Positions 16,670 through 25,099 of a stretch of 64,000 bases of DNA are shown in pieces. This DNA comes from Glycomyces lechevalierae (lineage in GTDB: Bacteria; Actinomycetota; Actinomycetes; Mycobacteriales; Micromonosporaceae). The DNA lies in the NCBI RefSeq assembly GCF_027622945.1, contig NZ_JAPZVQ010000002.1, positions 141,850 through 205,849 on the forward strand. The letters are read 5' to 3'. A program made the position numbers and the translations under genes. Within the stretch, counting starts at the first letter, position 1; each line of letters begins with the position of its first letter. Under the pieces are notes generated by a model that was given only the letters and a program-made list of their open reading frames with translations, was not told the origin of the DNA and did not search any database.

Positions 16670-17491
16670 CTACCCGGTGACCGTTACGGCGTCGCCGACG
16701 GCGACGGTGCCGACGGCGCGGATGTCGGCGTAGAAGCCGAAGCAGGTGGCGCGGCCGAAGTCGGGGACGTCGATGCGGTGGTGGGCGGCGAGGGTCTTGA
16801 GGAGCGCGCGGTCGGCGGGGGCGTCGCCGTGGGCGAGGGACGGGATGACGCAGCGCGGGGTCGGGATCGCCACTTCGAGCACGACGTCCGCGCCGATCGT
16901 GATCCGTTGGCCCGGTTCGGGGTCGGCGGGCAGGTCGAGGACGAGGTTGGGGCGGAAGCGGGCCGGGTCGACGGCGCTGCCGTGCTCGGCGCTGAGGCGT
17001 TCGAGGGCACCGGTGGTGACGAGGTGGAGGGCGCCGTAGTCGAAGAAGCGGCCGCCTTCGGCGTCGTGGCGGGCGGCGACCACGTCGTCGCCGCCGGGTT
17101 CCTTGCCGGTGGCCCAGTCGGGGATCATGCCGGGTTCGTCGGGCCACCAGTGGTGGCGTTTGAGCTGCTGGGGCGGTTGGCGGGTGAGGCGGACGGGGCG
17201 GCCGAGCCAGGTCGAGACGGCGTCGTCGGCTTCCGGAGTGCCTGCGCGGGCCGGGGTCCGGCCGGGGACGGCGACGGTGACTTCGCCTTGCGCCGGATCG
17301 AACGCGGCGGCCACGTCGAGGAGGCGGCTCCACAGGCGCGGCTGCTTGGCGCTGCCGATGGTGCCGTCGGCGTCGAGGCAGGTCCAGGTGCGGTCGCCGT
17401 CGAGGCCGTGCTTGCCGATGAAGGCGTCGGCGACGTGCTCTGGGGCGGCCGACTTGAGCGGGTGGCGGCGGAGGTCGAGGACGCGGTTCAC
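16670..17491 (-). CDS. MOSC domain-containing protein
   Basis: A 273-residue protein. The N-terminus MNRVLDLRRHPLKSAAPEHVADAFIGKHGLDGDRTW is a MOSC_N start, and FRPNLVLDLP plus CVIPSL and the final C-F-G-F-Y strand belong to a MOSC domain. MOSC proteins bind molybdenum cofactor or transfer sulfur and include mARC-like reductases. The substrate is unknown. No redox partner is adjacent; the Moco operon lies about 28 kb away. Confidence 0.8.
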   Translation of the reverse strand: MNRVLDLRRHPLKSAAPEHVADAFIGKHGLDGDRTWTCLDADGTIGSAKQPRLWSRLLDVAAAFDPAQGEVTVAVPGRTPARAGTPEADDAVSTWLGRPVRLTRQPPQQLKRHHWWPDEPGMIPDWATGKEPGGDDVVAARHDAEGGRFFDYGALHLVTTGALERLSAEHGSAVDPARFRPNLVLDLPADPEPGQRITIGADVVLEVAIPTPRCVIPSLAHGDAPADRALLKTLAAHHRIDVPDFGRATCFGFYADIRAVGTVAVGDAVTVTG

Positions 17492-17513
17492 GCCTGCGAT
17501 CCTATGCCGCCGT

Positions 17514-17585
17514 GTTCAAGGCCCCTCCGGGACGAAGTGGGTGCCCGATCCGGTTCCTGCGTTCACGACCCCTCCGGGAAGAAGT
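17514..17585. repeat. 25-bp direct repeat at the end of the propeller lipoprotein gene
   Basis: The copies at 17514-17538 and 17561-17585 differ at three positions and are offset by 47 bp. One copy holds the stop region of the lipoprotein gene (codons for EGS-stop), so the other looks like a duplicated gene end in the intergenic space. Confidence 0.7.
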
Positions 17586-18600
17586 ACAGGACCGGCGATT
17601 GGGCGATCGTCGCGGGAAGCTCGGTGGCCCAGCGGCTCTCGCCGTCGTAGCCGATGAACGAGACGTCCGCGCCGTCGCGGTCGACGTAGCCGTCCTCGTG
17701 GAGGCTCGTGCAGCCGACCTCCTCGGGCCCGATCGCCTCGCCGGTCTCGAGGTCGACCACGCGGGTGCCGGCCTCGGCGCGGACGGTGAAGCCGCCCTTG
17801 ACGGTGCCTTCGGGCCCGTAGTCGTCGACGAGGCACGCGTAGCGGCCGGTCGGGTCGACGTTGACGAGGCCGATGGTGAGCGGATGGACGCCTTGCAGGG
17901 TCGACACCGGGATCGTCTGCAGCACTTGCCCGTTGGTGTCGACACGGTACAGCTCGGTGAGGTCGAGGTCGTGGTAGAGCGCTTGGGCCGAGCCGTCTTC
18001 GGCGGTGTACCAGCGCATCCGGCAGCCCTGCTGACCAATGTCTACTGTGGTCGGGAGTTGGCCGGTGTCGGGCGAGTACCACTCGGTCGGGCCCCAGTCC
18101 TCGACGGGGAACGGGATCTCGTCGGTCCCCTGGTCCGCTTCGGTGCCCCAGACCTCGGCGCGGTGGGCGAGGACCGCGGAGCCGTCCGGGAGCCAGGCCG
18201 GGTCGAGGCACGCGTGGTCGACGGGGTACTCGACGGCCTCGCTGATCTCGCCGGTGCCCAAGTCGCCGAACATGAGCGCGGCGTCGGCGGTCGCGCCGGC
18301 GATCCAGGCGGCGTGCCGCCCGGTCGGGTCGATGCTGAGGGACGAGCGGAGGACGGCGCCCACGTCGCCCTCGGCGTCCCAGACCCCGCTGAGGTCGAGC
18401 ACGGGCGCTGGTTCGTCGCCGCCGGGTTCCCAGCGGAAGAGCCGGTGGTCGTCGCCGAGGGCGTAGAACGCGCCGGCGTCCGCGCCGTCGCCGGTGCCGG
18501 ACACGGCGTCGATGTCGCAGGCGACCGTCGCGCCCGCGAGCGCGAGCACCGCGGCGATCACGAGGTGCTTCCGGCCGGTGCTCCGGTGCGGATCGTGCAA
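17563..18600 (-). CDS. Predicted lipoprotein with propeller-like repeats
   Basis: A 345-residue protein. The start is TTG 18600 with GGAG eight bases upstream. A signal peptide (HLVIAAVLALAGATVAC) ends in a weak lipobox TVAC. The mature part repeats a DPTGR motif (IDPTGRHAAWIAG, VDPTGRYACLVDD) seen in WD40/TolB-like propellers. Probably a surface protein of unknown ligand. It is last in a three-gene exported cluster with the M15-like peptidase and a Tat substrate. Confidence 0.65.
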   Translation of the reverse strand: MHDPHRSTGRKHLVIAAVLALAGATVACDIDAVSGTGDGADAGAFYALGDDHRLFRWEPGGDEPAPVLDLSGVWDAEGDVGAVLRSSLSIDPTGRHAAWIAGATADAALMFGDLGTGEISEAVEYPVDHACLDPAWLPDGSAVLAHRAEVWGTEADQGTDEIPFPVEDWGPTEWYSPDTGQLPTTVDIGQQGCRMRWYTAEDGSAQALYHDLDLTELYRVDTNGQVLQTIPVSTLQGVHPLTIGLVNVDPTGRYACLVDDYGPEGTVKGGFTVRAEAGTRVVDLETGEAIGPEEVGCTSLHEDGYVDRDGADVSFIGYDGESRWATELPATIAQSPVLYFFPEGS

Positions 18601-18623
18601 GGCGTGCTCCTTACTGGGTGCGG

Positions 18624-19439
18624 TCAGTCGCTCGCTGCGGCGGCGTCGGCTCGCATGGCTTCGTCGGCGAAGAAGGTCCCGGCGGGCTTGTCGGCCATGC
18701 CGTGTCGGGCGATGAGGTCGAGCCAGATGCGGAAGTTCGCGGCGGAGTCGCCGGGGCCGATGTCGACGAGGCCGAGCTTCTCGCGCAGCACGATGTAGCC
18801 CGCCTTCGTCTTCAGCCCGAAGCTGCCGTCGATGGGCATGTCCTTCACGCCCGCGAGATCCCTTGCGGCCCATTGGATGATGGTGGTGTCGGTCTGGTAG
18901 CTCCAGTCGGCGGCGACGGCCTGGCGGCCCCGGTCGGCGTGGATGTGGTTCCAGTGGGAGCCGTCGGGGTCGTTGTTGCAGTGGAGGACGGTGCCGAAGT
19001 GCTTGCGGCAGATGGCGATCACGGCGAGGTAGCGGCGGCGCAGGTAGAGGCGGCGCTCCTTGCCGTGCACGGCGGTGTCGACGTAATGCCCTGAGCCCCA
19101 GTCGAAGCGGGTGAAGTCGATGGCGGCGCCGTAGCGGTGGTAGCCGGGCTTGCAGACCTTGGCTCCGGCGAGGCCGGTCCACCGGTAGGGCCAGGGCGGT
19201 TCGCTGCGCGCGTATTCGATGCCGAGGTCGTTGAGGTCGCGGATGACGCGCCCGGCCTGCTGGTGGGCCTCCTCGTGCATGGTGAACGAGGTGACGTTCG
19301 GGTGCACGCCGTAGCCGTTGGCGTCGAACGCGGTGCGGTAGCGGGTCTTCAGGGAGCCGTCCCAGAACCAGTTCCGGGTGATGTCCGGGTAGTCGCAGGT
19401 CGAGCGCGCGAACGCGGTGCTGCTGCTGGGGAATGCCAT
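18624..19439 (-). CDS. M15-like (extensin-type) D,D-peptidase domain protein
   Basis: A 271-residue protein. HRYGAAIDF (about 100-108) gives His and Asp ligands and SHWNHIHAD (about 160-168) the HxH of an M15/extensin-like zinc peptidase acting on peptidoglycan peptides. A C-terminal region (DGSFGLKTKAGYIVLREKLGL) resembles a peptidoglycan-binding repeat. No signal peptide is evident, which is odd for a wall enzyme. GGAGG precedes the ATG; 12 bases from the upstream gene. Confidence 0.65.
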   Translation of the reverse strand: MAFPSSSTAFARSTCDYPDITRNWFWDGSLKTRYRTAFDANGYGVHPNVTSFTMHEEAHQQAGRVIRDLNDLGIEYARSEPPWPYRWTGLAGAKVCKPGYHRYGAAIDFTRFDWGSGHYVDTAVHGKERRLYLRRRYLAVIAICRKHFGTVLHCNNDPDGSHWNHIHADRGRQAVAADWSYQTDTTIIQWAARDLAGVKDMPIDGSFGLKTKAGYIVLREKLGLVDIGPGDSAANFRIWLDLIARHGMADKPAGTFFADEAMRADAAAASD

Positions 19440-19451
19440 CGGTCCTCCTCC

Positions 19452-20402
19452 TCAGCTCATGTCTCTGATGTGGATGGTCTGGCCGTCGGTCTCGAGCCAG
19501 GTGCCGGGCCGGCCCGGGACGGCGAGGATCTCGCCGCGGCAGGCGCACGCGGGCGCGGCCTCGAGGGGCGCGCCGGCGTGGGTGAAGCGGGTTTCGGTGA
19601 CGGTGCCGTGGTGGTCGGAGAAGACGCTGACGTGGTCGGGGGCGGCGACGGCGGCCATGGGGCGCCCGGCGTCCGCCAGCGTCATGGCGCGCGCGAGGCG
19701 GTGGCCGGTGCGGATCGTCTGGGCGCCTTCGCCGTTCGCGACGACGGCGAAGAGGCCGCCGGCGGTCCCGGCGAGGACGGTGCCGTAGCCCTCGCCGAGG
19801 CCGGTGGCGAGCGGGCGGTCCGTCCAGGAGCGGCCGGCGTTCGCGGTGACGGCGAGGTGGGCGCGGGTGATGACGGCCAGGTGCGGGTCGGAGCAGCCTT
19901 CGACGGCGACGGCGAGGCCGCGTTCGCCGAGCGGCGCGACGGCCGTGGCGATGCCTGAGCGGATCGTCTTCGGCAGGGGCAGCGGGGCGTACGAGGCCGC
20001 GGACTCGCGGACGCGGACGAGCGCGGGCCGCGCCCGGTCGGGCCCGAGTTCGACCGCGCCGGTCATCCAGAGGGTGTCGCCGAGCGCCGCCATCGAATGC
20101 GGGTGGAACCCGGCGGGCAGCGAGAGCGGGAGCGGCGGGCCGAGTTCGGCGCCGGTCGCGGGGTTCTCGGTGGGTGTGAGGAGGCGGACGGCGTAGTCGT
20201 CCTCGGTCGCCGGGTCGGCGGTGAGGACGAGGAGTTCGCCGTTGCGGCCGGTCCAGCCCGCGGCGGCGGCCCTGATCTGCGGCAGCCCCGCCGCGTCGGC
20301 CGGGCGTGGAACGGTGAGGCCCGCGGATCCGGCGGCGAGGAGGGCGGCCGCTCCGGTGAGGACGGTGCGGCGTGTCAGGCCCAGTGGTTCGGGAATGGCC
20401 AT
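19452..20402 (-). CDS. Tat-exported protein of unknown function
   Basis: A 316-residue protein with a clear twin-arginine leader (LTRRTVLTGAAALLAAGSAGL). The mature part has repeated short strands (DTLWMTGAVEL, GGLFAVVANGE, HVSVFSDHHGTV) suggesting a propeller. One CxC (ACACRG) is present. It is the first gene of the exported cluster and is divergent from nothing close on the left; the permease gene upstream ends about 80 bases away. Confidence 0.6.
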   Translation of the reverse strand: MAIPEPLGLTRRTVLTGAAALLAAGSAGLTVPRPADAAGLPQIRAAAAGWTGRNGELLVLTADPATEDDYAVRLLTPTENPATGAELGPPLPLSLPAGFHPHSMAALGDTLWMTGAVELGPDRARPALVRVRESAASYAPLPLPKTIRSGIATAVAPLGERGLAVAVEGCSDPHLAVITRAHLAVTANAGRSWTDRPLATGLGEGYGTVLAGTAGGLFAVVANGEGAQTIRTGHRLARAMTLADAGRPMAAVAAPDHVSVFSDHHGTVTETRFTHAGAPLEAAPACACRGEILAVPGRPGTWLETDGQTIHIRDMS

Positions 20403-20484
20403 GTGTGCACTATGACCAACTGTGACGTGTTATTCCGGGAAATGGACGATTTTCACCCCGTGGAGCGCTTGCGCACCTTGGGAT

Positions 20485-21747
20485 TCAGAGCCAGAGCAGG
20501 GCGGCGAGGCCGACCAGGGTGCCGGTGGTGGCGAGGAGCGCGCCGGCGGCGATGAAGCGACCCATGGGGATGCGGAGGCGCGGCGTCCCGGGGGCGCCGG
20601 CGCGGACGAGGTCGAACCAGAGCAGGGTCGCCATCGACGCCCACGGGAGGATCAGCGGGCCGACGTTCGTGCCGATGAGCAGGCCGAGGAGGGTCGTCGA
20701 GTCGCCGGCCGGCACGACGCCTTCGACCGCGGTGTACGCGGGGAGGTTGTTGACGAGGTTCGAGAGCCCGGCGCCGGTGAGCCCGGCCCGGAGGACCGCG
20801 CCGTCGCCGGTGCCGGAGCCGATGAGCGCGGCGACGGCGTCGGCGCCGCCGTGGCGCATGACCGCCGGGATGACGAGGAACAGGCCCGCGGTCAGCACGA
20901 GCAGCCGCCATGGGATGAGTTCCCAGGCGAGCAGGTCGCGGCGGCGCAGGCAGTGGACGAGGAGGAGCCCCGCGGCGACGCTCGAGACGATCTGAATCGG
21001 CACGTCCGCCACGACGGCGGCGACGAACCCGGCGGTGACGACCGCCGCCGTCCACAGCAGACGTTTGTCGGCGATGGCGGGCAGGCGTTCGGGGACGCGG
21101 TAGCGGTCGAGTTCGCGGTGGCGGCGGCGCCAGAACCCGAACCAGAGGCAGAGCGCGGTGACGGCGAGGACGGCGAGCTGCGGGGCCCACATGCGGGAGG
21201 CGAACGCGAGCGGGTCGAGGCCGATGCGGTCGGCGGCGAGGAGGTTCGTCAGGTTCGAGACGGGCAGGAGCAGGCTCGCGGTGTTCGCGAGCCAGACCGT
21301 GGTCATCGCCAGCGCGAGCGCGGGAGCGCGGGTGACCGCTGCGAGGGCGAGCATGACGGGCGTGAGCAGGACGATCGTGGTGTCGAGGTTGAGGAAGACG
21401 GTGGTGGCGGTGGCGAGCGCGAAGCAGTACGCGAAGAGCGCGAGGTGGCTGCCCCGGCCGGCGCGGGCGAGCGCGGCGGCGGCGAGGTCGAAGAGCTGGG
21501 AGGCCTGGACGATCGCGACCATGACCATGACGGTGCCGAGGAAGAGCACGAGCGGCGCGACCCGGGCGAGGTTCGCGAGGGCGTCGGAGGTGGGGAGCAC
21601 GCCGGTCGCCCAGCAGAGCAGGCCGACCGCGAGTATGCCGAGGCTGACGAGGTCGAGGGGTTCGAGTCGGCGGCGCTTCCGGGTTTCCCGGGTAGCCGTG
21701 CCCGCTGGAGTCTCCGGGTCGGCCGGGCCTGGCGGGGTCGTGGTCAC
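20485..21747 (-). CDS. ArsB/SLC13-type permease
   Basis: A 420-residue membrane protein with about eleven helices and the ion-transporter superfamily layout. FLNLDTTIVLLTPVMLAL and a later GLSNLVNNLPAYTAVEGVV are the two inverted-repeat hairpins (the second bearing NNxP), and IGTNVGPLILPWASMATLLW is the ArsB/NhaD-like end. Substrate could be arsenite, a dicarboxylate or sodium; no ars genes are nearby, so it is left open. Confidence 0.8.
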   Translation of the reverse strand: MTTTPPGPADPETPAGTATRETRKRRRLEPLDLVSLGILAVGLLCWATGVLPTSDALANLARVAPLVLFLGTVMVMVAIVQASQLFDLAAAALARAGRGSHLALFAYCFALATATTVFLNLDTTIVLLTPVMLALAAVTRAPALALAMTTVWLANTASLLLPVSNLTNLLAADRIGLDPLAFASRMWAPQLAVLAVTALCLWFGFWRRRHRELDRYRVPERLPAIADKRLLWTAAVVTAGFVAAVVADVPIQIVSSVAAGLLLVHCLRRRDLLAWELIPWRLLVLTAGLFLVIPAVMRHGGADAVAALIGSGTGDGAVLRAGLTGAGLSNLVNNLPAYTAVEGVVPAGDSTTLLGLLIGTNVGPLILPWASMATLLWFDLVRAGAPGTPRLRIPMGRFIAAGALLATTGTLVGLAALLWL

Positions 21748-21831
21748 TGCGCCAATGCTAGGAACGGTTCGAGAGCGGCGGCTACGAAGCGCGACGAGAT
21801 CACAGCATCGACGATGCCGGATCGGGGCGGT

Positions 21832-22623
21832 CTATCGAGGGCCGTCGACCGGTCGGAACGTCACTTGTTCGCTCTTGAACAGTGTTGATGGGCTGGCGCG
21901 CCATTCGATGGGCGGCCACCGGCGCGGGTGATGCCAGGACTGGGTCAACTCCCCTACCGGGGCGCTGTCCACCTCGATCGACCACCGCCGCCGGCCGCCG
22001 TCGACCGCGGGCAGGACCGGGCGGCCGAGCACGGCGACCACGACCTCCTCCAGGCTTCGGATGCCCTCGGTTTCGACCGCGACGGTGACCGGGCCTTCCT
22101 CGGCGTCCTCGTCCGGGGGCACGATCCACAGGTCGGCGAGGCCCGGGGGCGCGGCGGCGCGCTTCGGCGGCATGGGCCGCTCGGCGTCCCTGTTCTTGGC
22201 CCACGCGATCAGCGGGAAAGACAAGAAGAGGTGCCATCCGAGCAGATAGGCCAAGAGTCCGTTCGCCATGCCTGCGGATTCGACCATGGTCAGCGATTGA
22301 AAGACTGCGAGCAGGCCGCTCACCAGGCATGCGTATAGGAAGACGTGGAAGTGCCGTTCCACCCTGAGCGCGCGCATGTTCCGGCGAAGCTCCACTTCCG
22401 GCTCGATCAGGGCGGCCCTGTCGATGAGATCGAGGAGCGGGCGACGCCACACGATGACCGCCACGACCAGTGCGGCGATCACCCCTCTCGGGAGGAGCCA
22501 CCCGGACCAGGTGTCCTCGTCCGAGACCAAAATGGCGATCGGAAGATAGAGCGGCAGGATGGCGAGGCACACGGCGTACTGCCAGAGCACCAGCGGCCCG
22601 ATCCGGCGGATCACCCGGGTCAT
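21832..22623 (-). CDS. Membrane protein, downstream copy of a tandem paralogue pair
   Basis: A 263-residue protein with four predicted helices in the first 150 residues and a cytoplasmic C-terminal domain. The start (RVIRRIGPLVLWQ) and the end (SWHHPRRWPPIEW) align with the upstream gene, so the two are duplicates. No known family recognised. The ATG overlaps the upstream stop (ATGA). Confidence 0.6.
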   Translation of the reverse strand: MTRVIRRIGPLVLWQYAVCLAILPLYLPIAILVSDEDTWSGWLLPRGVIAALVVAVIVWRRPLLDLIDRAALIEPEVELRRNMRALRVERHFHVFLYACLVSGLLAVFQSLTMVESAGMANGLLAYLLGWHLFLSFPLIAWAKNRDAERPMPPKRAAAPPGLADLWIVPPDEDAEEGPVTVAVETEGIRSLEEVVVAVLGRPVLPAVDGGRRRWSIEVDSAPVGELTQSWHHPRRWPPIEWRASPSTLFKSEQVTFRPVDGPR

Positions 22624-23381
22624 GCGGGCCCTCCCGGCCGGGTCCGCAGCACGCCGCCCTCGGGGAACGGCTCGTCCGGGTCGGCCGACCAGTCGATCGG
22701 GGGCCACCAGCGCGGGTGCTCCCAGGTCTGCGTCACCACGGCCACCGGCCGCTCGTCGACGGACACCGACCAGGTCCGGTTCCCGCCCGAAAGGCCCGGG
22801 AGCAACTGCGAGCCGGCGAGCGCCGCGACGACCGACCGCATGGTGGCCGAGTCGTCCGCGACTACACGGAAGCCGAGCTGGTCGCTGCCGTCGCCATCCG
22901 GCTCAGCGATGAAGCGGAGCCCTCCGGCTTCGACACCGCGAGGCACGTCACCGGGTTCATCGTCGCTCTTCGGTCGGAGGTAGCCCCAGGACCAAGCGAT
23001 CCAAGCGCCCGCGACGAAGAGGATGAACAAGACCGTGAACATCGAAGCGGCGTAGAAGAAGCCCTCCCGCGCCGAAGTCTCCATCATCGAGCAAGCCGCG
23101 ACGGGGATCGATGTCATGAGAAATCCGGTCAGCCGATCGAACTCGGCTGCGATCGCCGGTGGTCGTCCATGCCATGAACGGGCCAGCAGACTCCCGCTGG
23201 CTGCCTGGAGGAACCCGGCTACGGCGATGAGCAGGATCAGGCCGAGGAATGCCCCGATCCATAGGGGCGGTGATTCTGCAAGCGGCATTCGGGCGCCGAT
23301 CGCGAGGGCGCCGAACCAGATCAGCAGCGTGCCGAGCTGCCAGAGGAGAACCGGGCCGAAGCGGCGGATCGCATGTCGCAT
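22620..23381 (-). CDS. Membrane protein, upstream copy of a tandem paralogue pair
   Basis: A 253-residue protein beginning HAIRRFGPVLLWQ, with four predicted helices, and ending in a domain with TWEHPRWWPPIDW. No family recognised. The shared C-terminal HP-RWWPP-I-W signature suggests a conserved extramembrane fold. It is translationally coupled to its paralogue. Confidence 0.6.
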   Translation of the reverse strand: MRHAIRRFGPVLLWQLGTLLIWFGALAIGARMPLAESPPLWIGAFLGLILLIAVAGFLQAASGSLLARSWHGRPPAIAAEFDRLTGFLMTSIPVAACSMMETSAREGFFYAASMFTVLFILFVAGAWIAWSWGYLRPKSDDEPGDVPRGVEAGGLRFIAEPDGDGSDQLGFRVVADDSATMRSVVAALAGSQLLPGLSGGNRTWSVSVDERPVAVVTQTWEHPRWWPPIDWSADPDEPFPEGGVLRTRPGGPA

Positions 23382-24475
23382 GAGGGAGGGGCTTTCCAAT
23401 TGTGAATACGAGGGATGCCCACAGTGTAGGGCCGCGACGAACCAAGCACAGTTCACACAACACGTCCGGCGGCGATTTCGGTCGAAGAGGCCCCCAGGAC
23501 CAAGCGACACTTTCGATCGCAGGGGGTTGAGCTTCAGGCGGGCAGCGACGAAGAGGTGGCAGGACGGTTGGGGTCTGTTAGCGGGAGTCGGGTCCGTTTG
23601 GGGGCGGGGCGACACACCCGACCGCGGGGGACGGAGGTGTCCTGTTTCCTTGGGGCGCAAGTGGGTTGGGACGGAACATGAGGGTTCTGTACACCTGTGG
23701 GTGATGACAGCCTGGGGTCACATGGGAGATAATTGATGTACGCACAGGGATACGGAAAACGTACAGGTGTCGAGTAGGTGCAAGCAGACTACGCCAAGCC
23801 TCTGGCCGAAACGCAAACCAGACCGATTCCGAGCCTCGTCAGCTCAATCTCTTCGTGCTATCGGGTTCCACAGCGGACCACGGCCCTTTCGTAGGGGCGT
23901 GCTGGGTGGGAGATCGTTGGTCGGGATCACCTCGGCCGCGGCAGTGTTCAGAACGAGGCACACACCAGTAAGACCGCCAGCGTGAGCGGTGAGGGACGGC
24001 CGGGCAATTAGGGACCCGGTCTACCCCATCACCACCATGCACGGCACAGCACCAGTCCTGAGCGCGCTCCTTGGCGTGCCACGGAAGCACTACACCGCGC
24101 CTGCACCGTCATGATGCACGCGGGAAGCACGACCCCGGCCCGGGCACCATTCTGCCCACGGGACGGAAAAGCACTCGGGGAGGGCCGATACTTCCCCGGA
24201 GAGCAACACCGCAAGACCGGCGCGGGAGGAGAGTCCACCCGGGCAAGCGCACCAGGCAGGTGCGCTAGGAACGCGGAAGGCATCTTCAGCAGGCACACCG
24301 GTAAGGCGTGCGTGGGCGGAAGGGCCTCCCGGGCAAGTGCACGGGGAAGGCGCGGAAGCGACAGGGCCTCCCGGGTCAGCACGGCACCTGCCGGGCGCGA
24401 TGCGTCGAAGCTCAGGCAGTGAACGATGGTGAGCCGCAGAGCGGCTCCGGATATCCGAAAGGAGGTGAGAAGTCA
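23382..24475. other. Gene-poor island
   Basis: About 1.1 kb without a convincing gene. The third-position bias of the neighbours is lost. Short plus-strand frames such as 24111-24422 lack it too. A good promoter lies at 23704-23733. Between about 24225 and 24410 a degenerate unit recurs (CCCGGGCAAGCGCACC, CCCGGGCAAGTGCACG, CCCGGGTCAGCACGGC), so the island is built partly of decayed repeats. Confidence 0.6.
23704..23733 (+). promoter_or_regulatory. Orphan promoter
   Basis: ATGACA, 18 bases, then GATAAT: each hexamer matches the vegetative consensus at five of six positions, which is unusually good for this GC-rich sequence. An inverted repeat TGTACG/CGTACA (23737-23742, 23760-23765) covers the expected start site. 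No gene follows closely. Confidence 0.5.
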
Positions 24476-25078
24476 ATGGCGAACACGGCCTCGACTGCGC
24501 CACGTGCATGCACGCCCGAACCGATCCGCCTCGAGAGGCACTCGACGAACGTTCCGGCGACCGCTGCCGAAGCGGCGGACAGGGGCGCGGCGATGTTCAC
24601 GGCAGCACCGATCCGCCGCACCATCGCCGCCCGCCTGAACCCGGCCCAACACCGGCCGGGCACGACCACGCAGCCCAGGGCAGCCTCCTGCCTCGTCGTC
24701 GCTGCCGGGTCTGACCCGGCCCAATACCAGCCAGACCGCAGCCACACAACCCGGGCATCCTTCTGCCCCGTCGTCGCTGCCGGATCGAACCCGGCCCAAC
24801 ACCAGCCAGACCGCAGCCACACAACCCGGGCATCCTTCTGCCCCGTCGTCGCCGCCGGATCGAACCCGGCCCAACACCAGCCAGACCGCAGCCACACAAC
24901 CCGCGCCATCCACCTGCCCCGTCGTCGCTGCCGGATTGAATCCGGCCCCAGTACGCGCCCGGCCGCAGCCTCGCCACCCCAGGTGCACTCCTGCCTCGTC
25001 GTCACTGACTGTCTGAAGTCCGCCCGGTGCCCGGTCGGCTCCGCTCGATGGGAACTCGACCGGGGGAGACGGCGCTGA
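24476..25078 (+). CDS. Doubtful repeat-containing ORF with near-perfect Shine-Dalgarno
   Basis: A 200-codon frame whose ATG follows AAAGGAGGTGA (24458-24468) at ideal spacing, one of the best ribosome binding sites in the window. It begins MANTASTAPRACTPEPIRLER. Its middle is a 25-residue repeat (motif DPAQYQPDRSHTTRASFCP) dictated by the 75-bp DNA repeat. Third-position bias is weaker than in neighbours, and a one-base insertion in the last unit shifts the frame. It may be a young or decaying gene, or the ribosome site may belong to a shorter peptide. Confidence 0.3.
   Translation: MANTASTAPRACTPEPIRLERHSTNVPATAAEAADRGAAMFTAAPIRRTIAARLNPAQHRPGTTTQPRAASCLVVAAGSDPAQYQPDRSHTTRASFCPVVAAGSNPAQHQPDRSHTTRASFCPVVAAGSNPAQHQPDRSHTTRAIHLPRRRCRIESGPSTRPAAASPPQVHSCLVVTDCLKSARCPVGSARWELDRGRRR
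24640..25015. repeat. Five tandem copies of a 75-bp unit
   Basis: Unit starts (CCCGGC) lie at 24640, 24715, 24790, 24865 and 24941. Units two to four are almost identical, the first and last diverge, and the last is shifted by one base. Copies are contiguous without unique spacers, so this is not a CRISPR. The junctions carry a hairpin GCCGG-N7-CCGGC; where the loop is ATCGAAC it looks like a tRNA T-arm. Confidence 0.9.
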
Positions 25079-25099
25079 CGCCGTCTCTCCGGAACTCGA

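Noticed and set aside
23767-23985. 72-codon plus-strand frame after the orphan promoter
   Set aside because: No ribosome site, no codon bias and no recognisable motif.
24640-25015. CRISPR array
   Set aside because: Units of 75 bp are contiguous with no unique spacers, and no cas gene is nearby.
24640-25015. tRNA genes suggested by the T-arm-like hairpins
   Set aside because: Only the T-arm shape is present; no acceptor, D or anticodon arms can be formed around it.
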